DNA from: Lucinisca nassula
Taxonomy: Eukaryota; Mollusca; Bivalvia; Lucinida; Lucinidae
Direction: 5' to 3'
NCBI GenBank assembly: GCA_963580285.1
Contig: OY757011.1
Span: forward strand, 156,043,245 to 156,107,244
DNA: 64,000 bases
Both the position numbers and the translations under genes were made by a program. The notes under the pieces were generated by a model, which was not told the DNA's origin, did not search any database, and worked only from the letters and a program-made list of their open reading frames with translations. Positions 63,896-64,000 of the stretch are shown in pieces (position 1 is the first letter of the stretch; each line of letters starts with the position of its first letter).

Positions 63896-64000
63896 TTTAG
63901 CTTCAACCATCATTGCACAAGTTGGATGAAAATCTAACTCTTTTGTCGTTATACCATTTATAGTGACACTACTGTTTCCTGGAATTCTAATAGGTTTTGA
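63896..64000 (-). pseudogene. Short open segment of uncertain origin at the window edge
   Basis: The minus strand is open from the window end for about 40 codons (KPIRIPGNSSVTINGITTKE, LDFHPTCAMMVEAKDSFIP) and then stops. The pattern resembles the segment between protease and RT in Gypsy-type polyproteins, but it is too short to be sure. It does not look like the Penelope RT that follows. Confidence 0.35.

Overview
The window is eukaryotic, intron-bearing, AT-rich DNA made almost entirely of transposable elements. It most resembles a marine bivalve mollusc, probably a heterodont clam; genus is not determinable. Reasons: several elements of the bivalve pearl / Helentron-associated type (conserved ends around a core of 145-185-bp tandem repeats), CR1-like LINEs with a 2A-like motif and PHD fingers, Penelope-like elements, and tRNA-derived SINEs. 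There are no bacterial operons, rRNAs, intact tRNAs or CRISPR arrays. The only convincing host coding sequence is one exon at 16,987-17,148 (minus), the Gly/Pro/Tyr/Gln-rich N-terminus of an annexin A7/A11-like or penta-EF-hand-like protein, with good splice sites on both sides.

Layout. 0.2-6.2 kb: a Penelope-like element split by a 4.6-kb element with ~0.9-kb terminal inverted repeats (TIRs) and a 5-bp target duplication (TSD). 6.4-9.5 kb: small TA and TTAA elements and degenerate repeats. 9.5-14.6 kb: a composite tandem-repeat element. 15-17.2 kb: MITEs, a SINE and the host exon. 17.4-19.2 kb: a 5'-truncated antisense CR1-like LINE.

19.7-49.2 kb is the main structure. One sense CR1-like LINE, about 3.4 kb when its pieces are added up, is spread over about 29.5 kb by nine insertions: a 4.3-kb palindrome-array transposon inside its 2A-like motif, two pearl/Helentron-like elements, a 3.6-kb TIR element, an 8.7-kb Mutator-like element (itself carrying a 4.3-kb hAT-like element that carries another pearl-like element), three SINEs and a 3.5-kb TIR element. 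Most junctions can be read to the base because the TSDs survive and a second LINE copy at 53.2-55.7 kb shows the empty site.

49.2-64 kb: two LINE copies of another lineage meeting tail to tail (one with a 774-codon open RT frame), the antisense CR1-like copy, a GC-rich TIR element, further LINE fragments and a mosaic of Penelope-like fragments in both orientations.

No host pathway can be reconstructed. Coordinates of insertions with TSDs are exact; those of decayed fragments are approximate.
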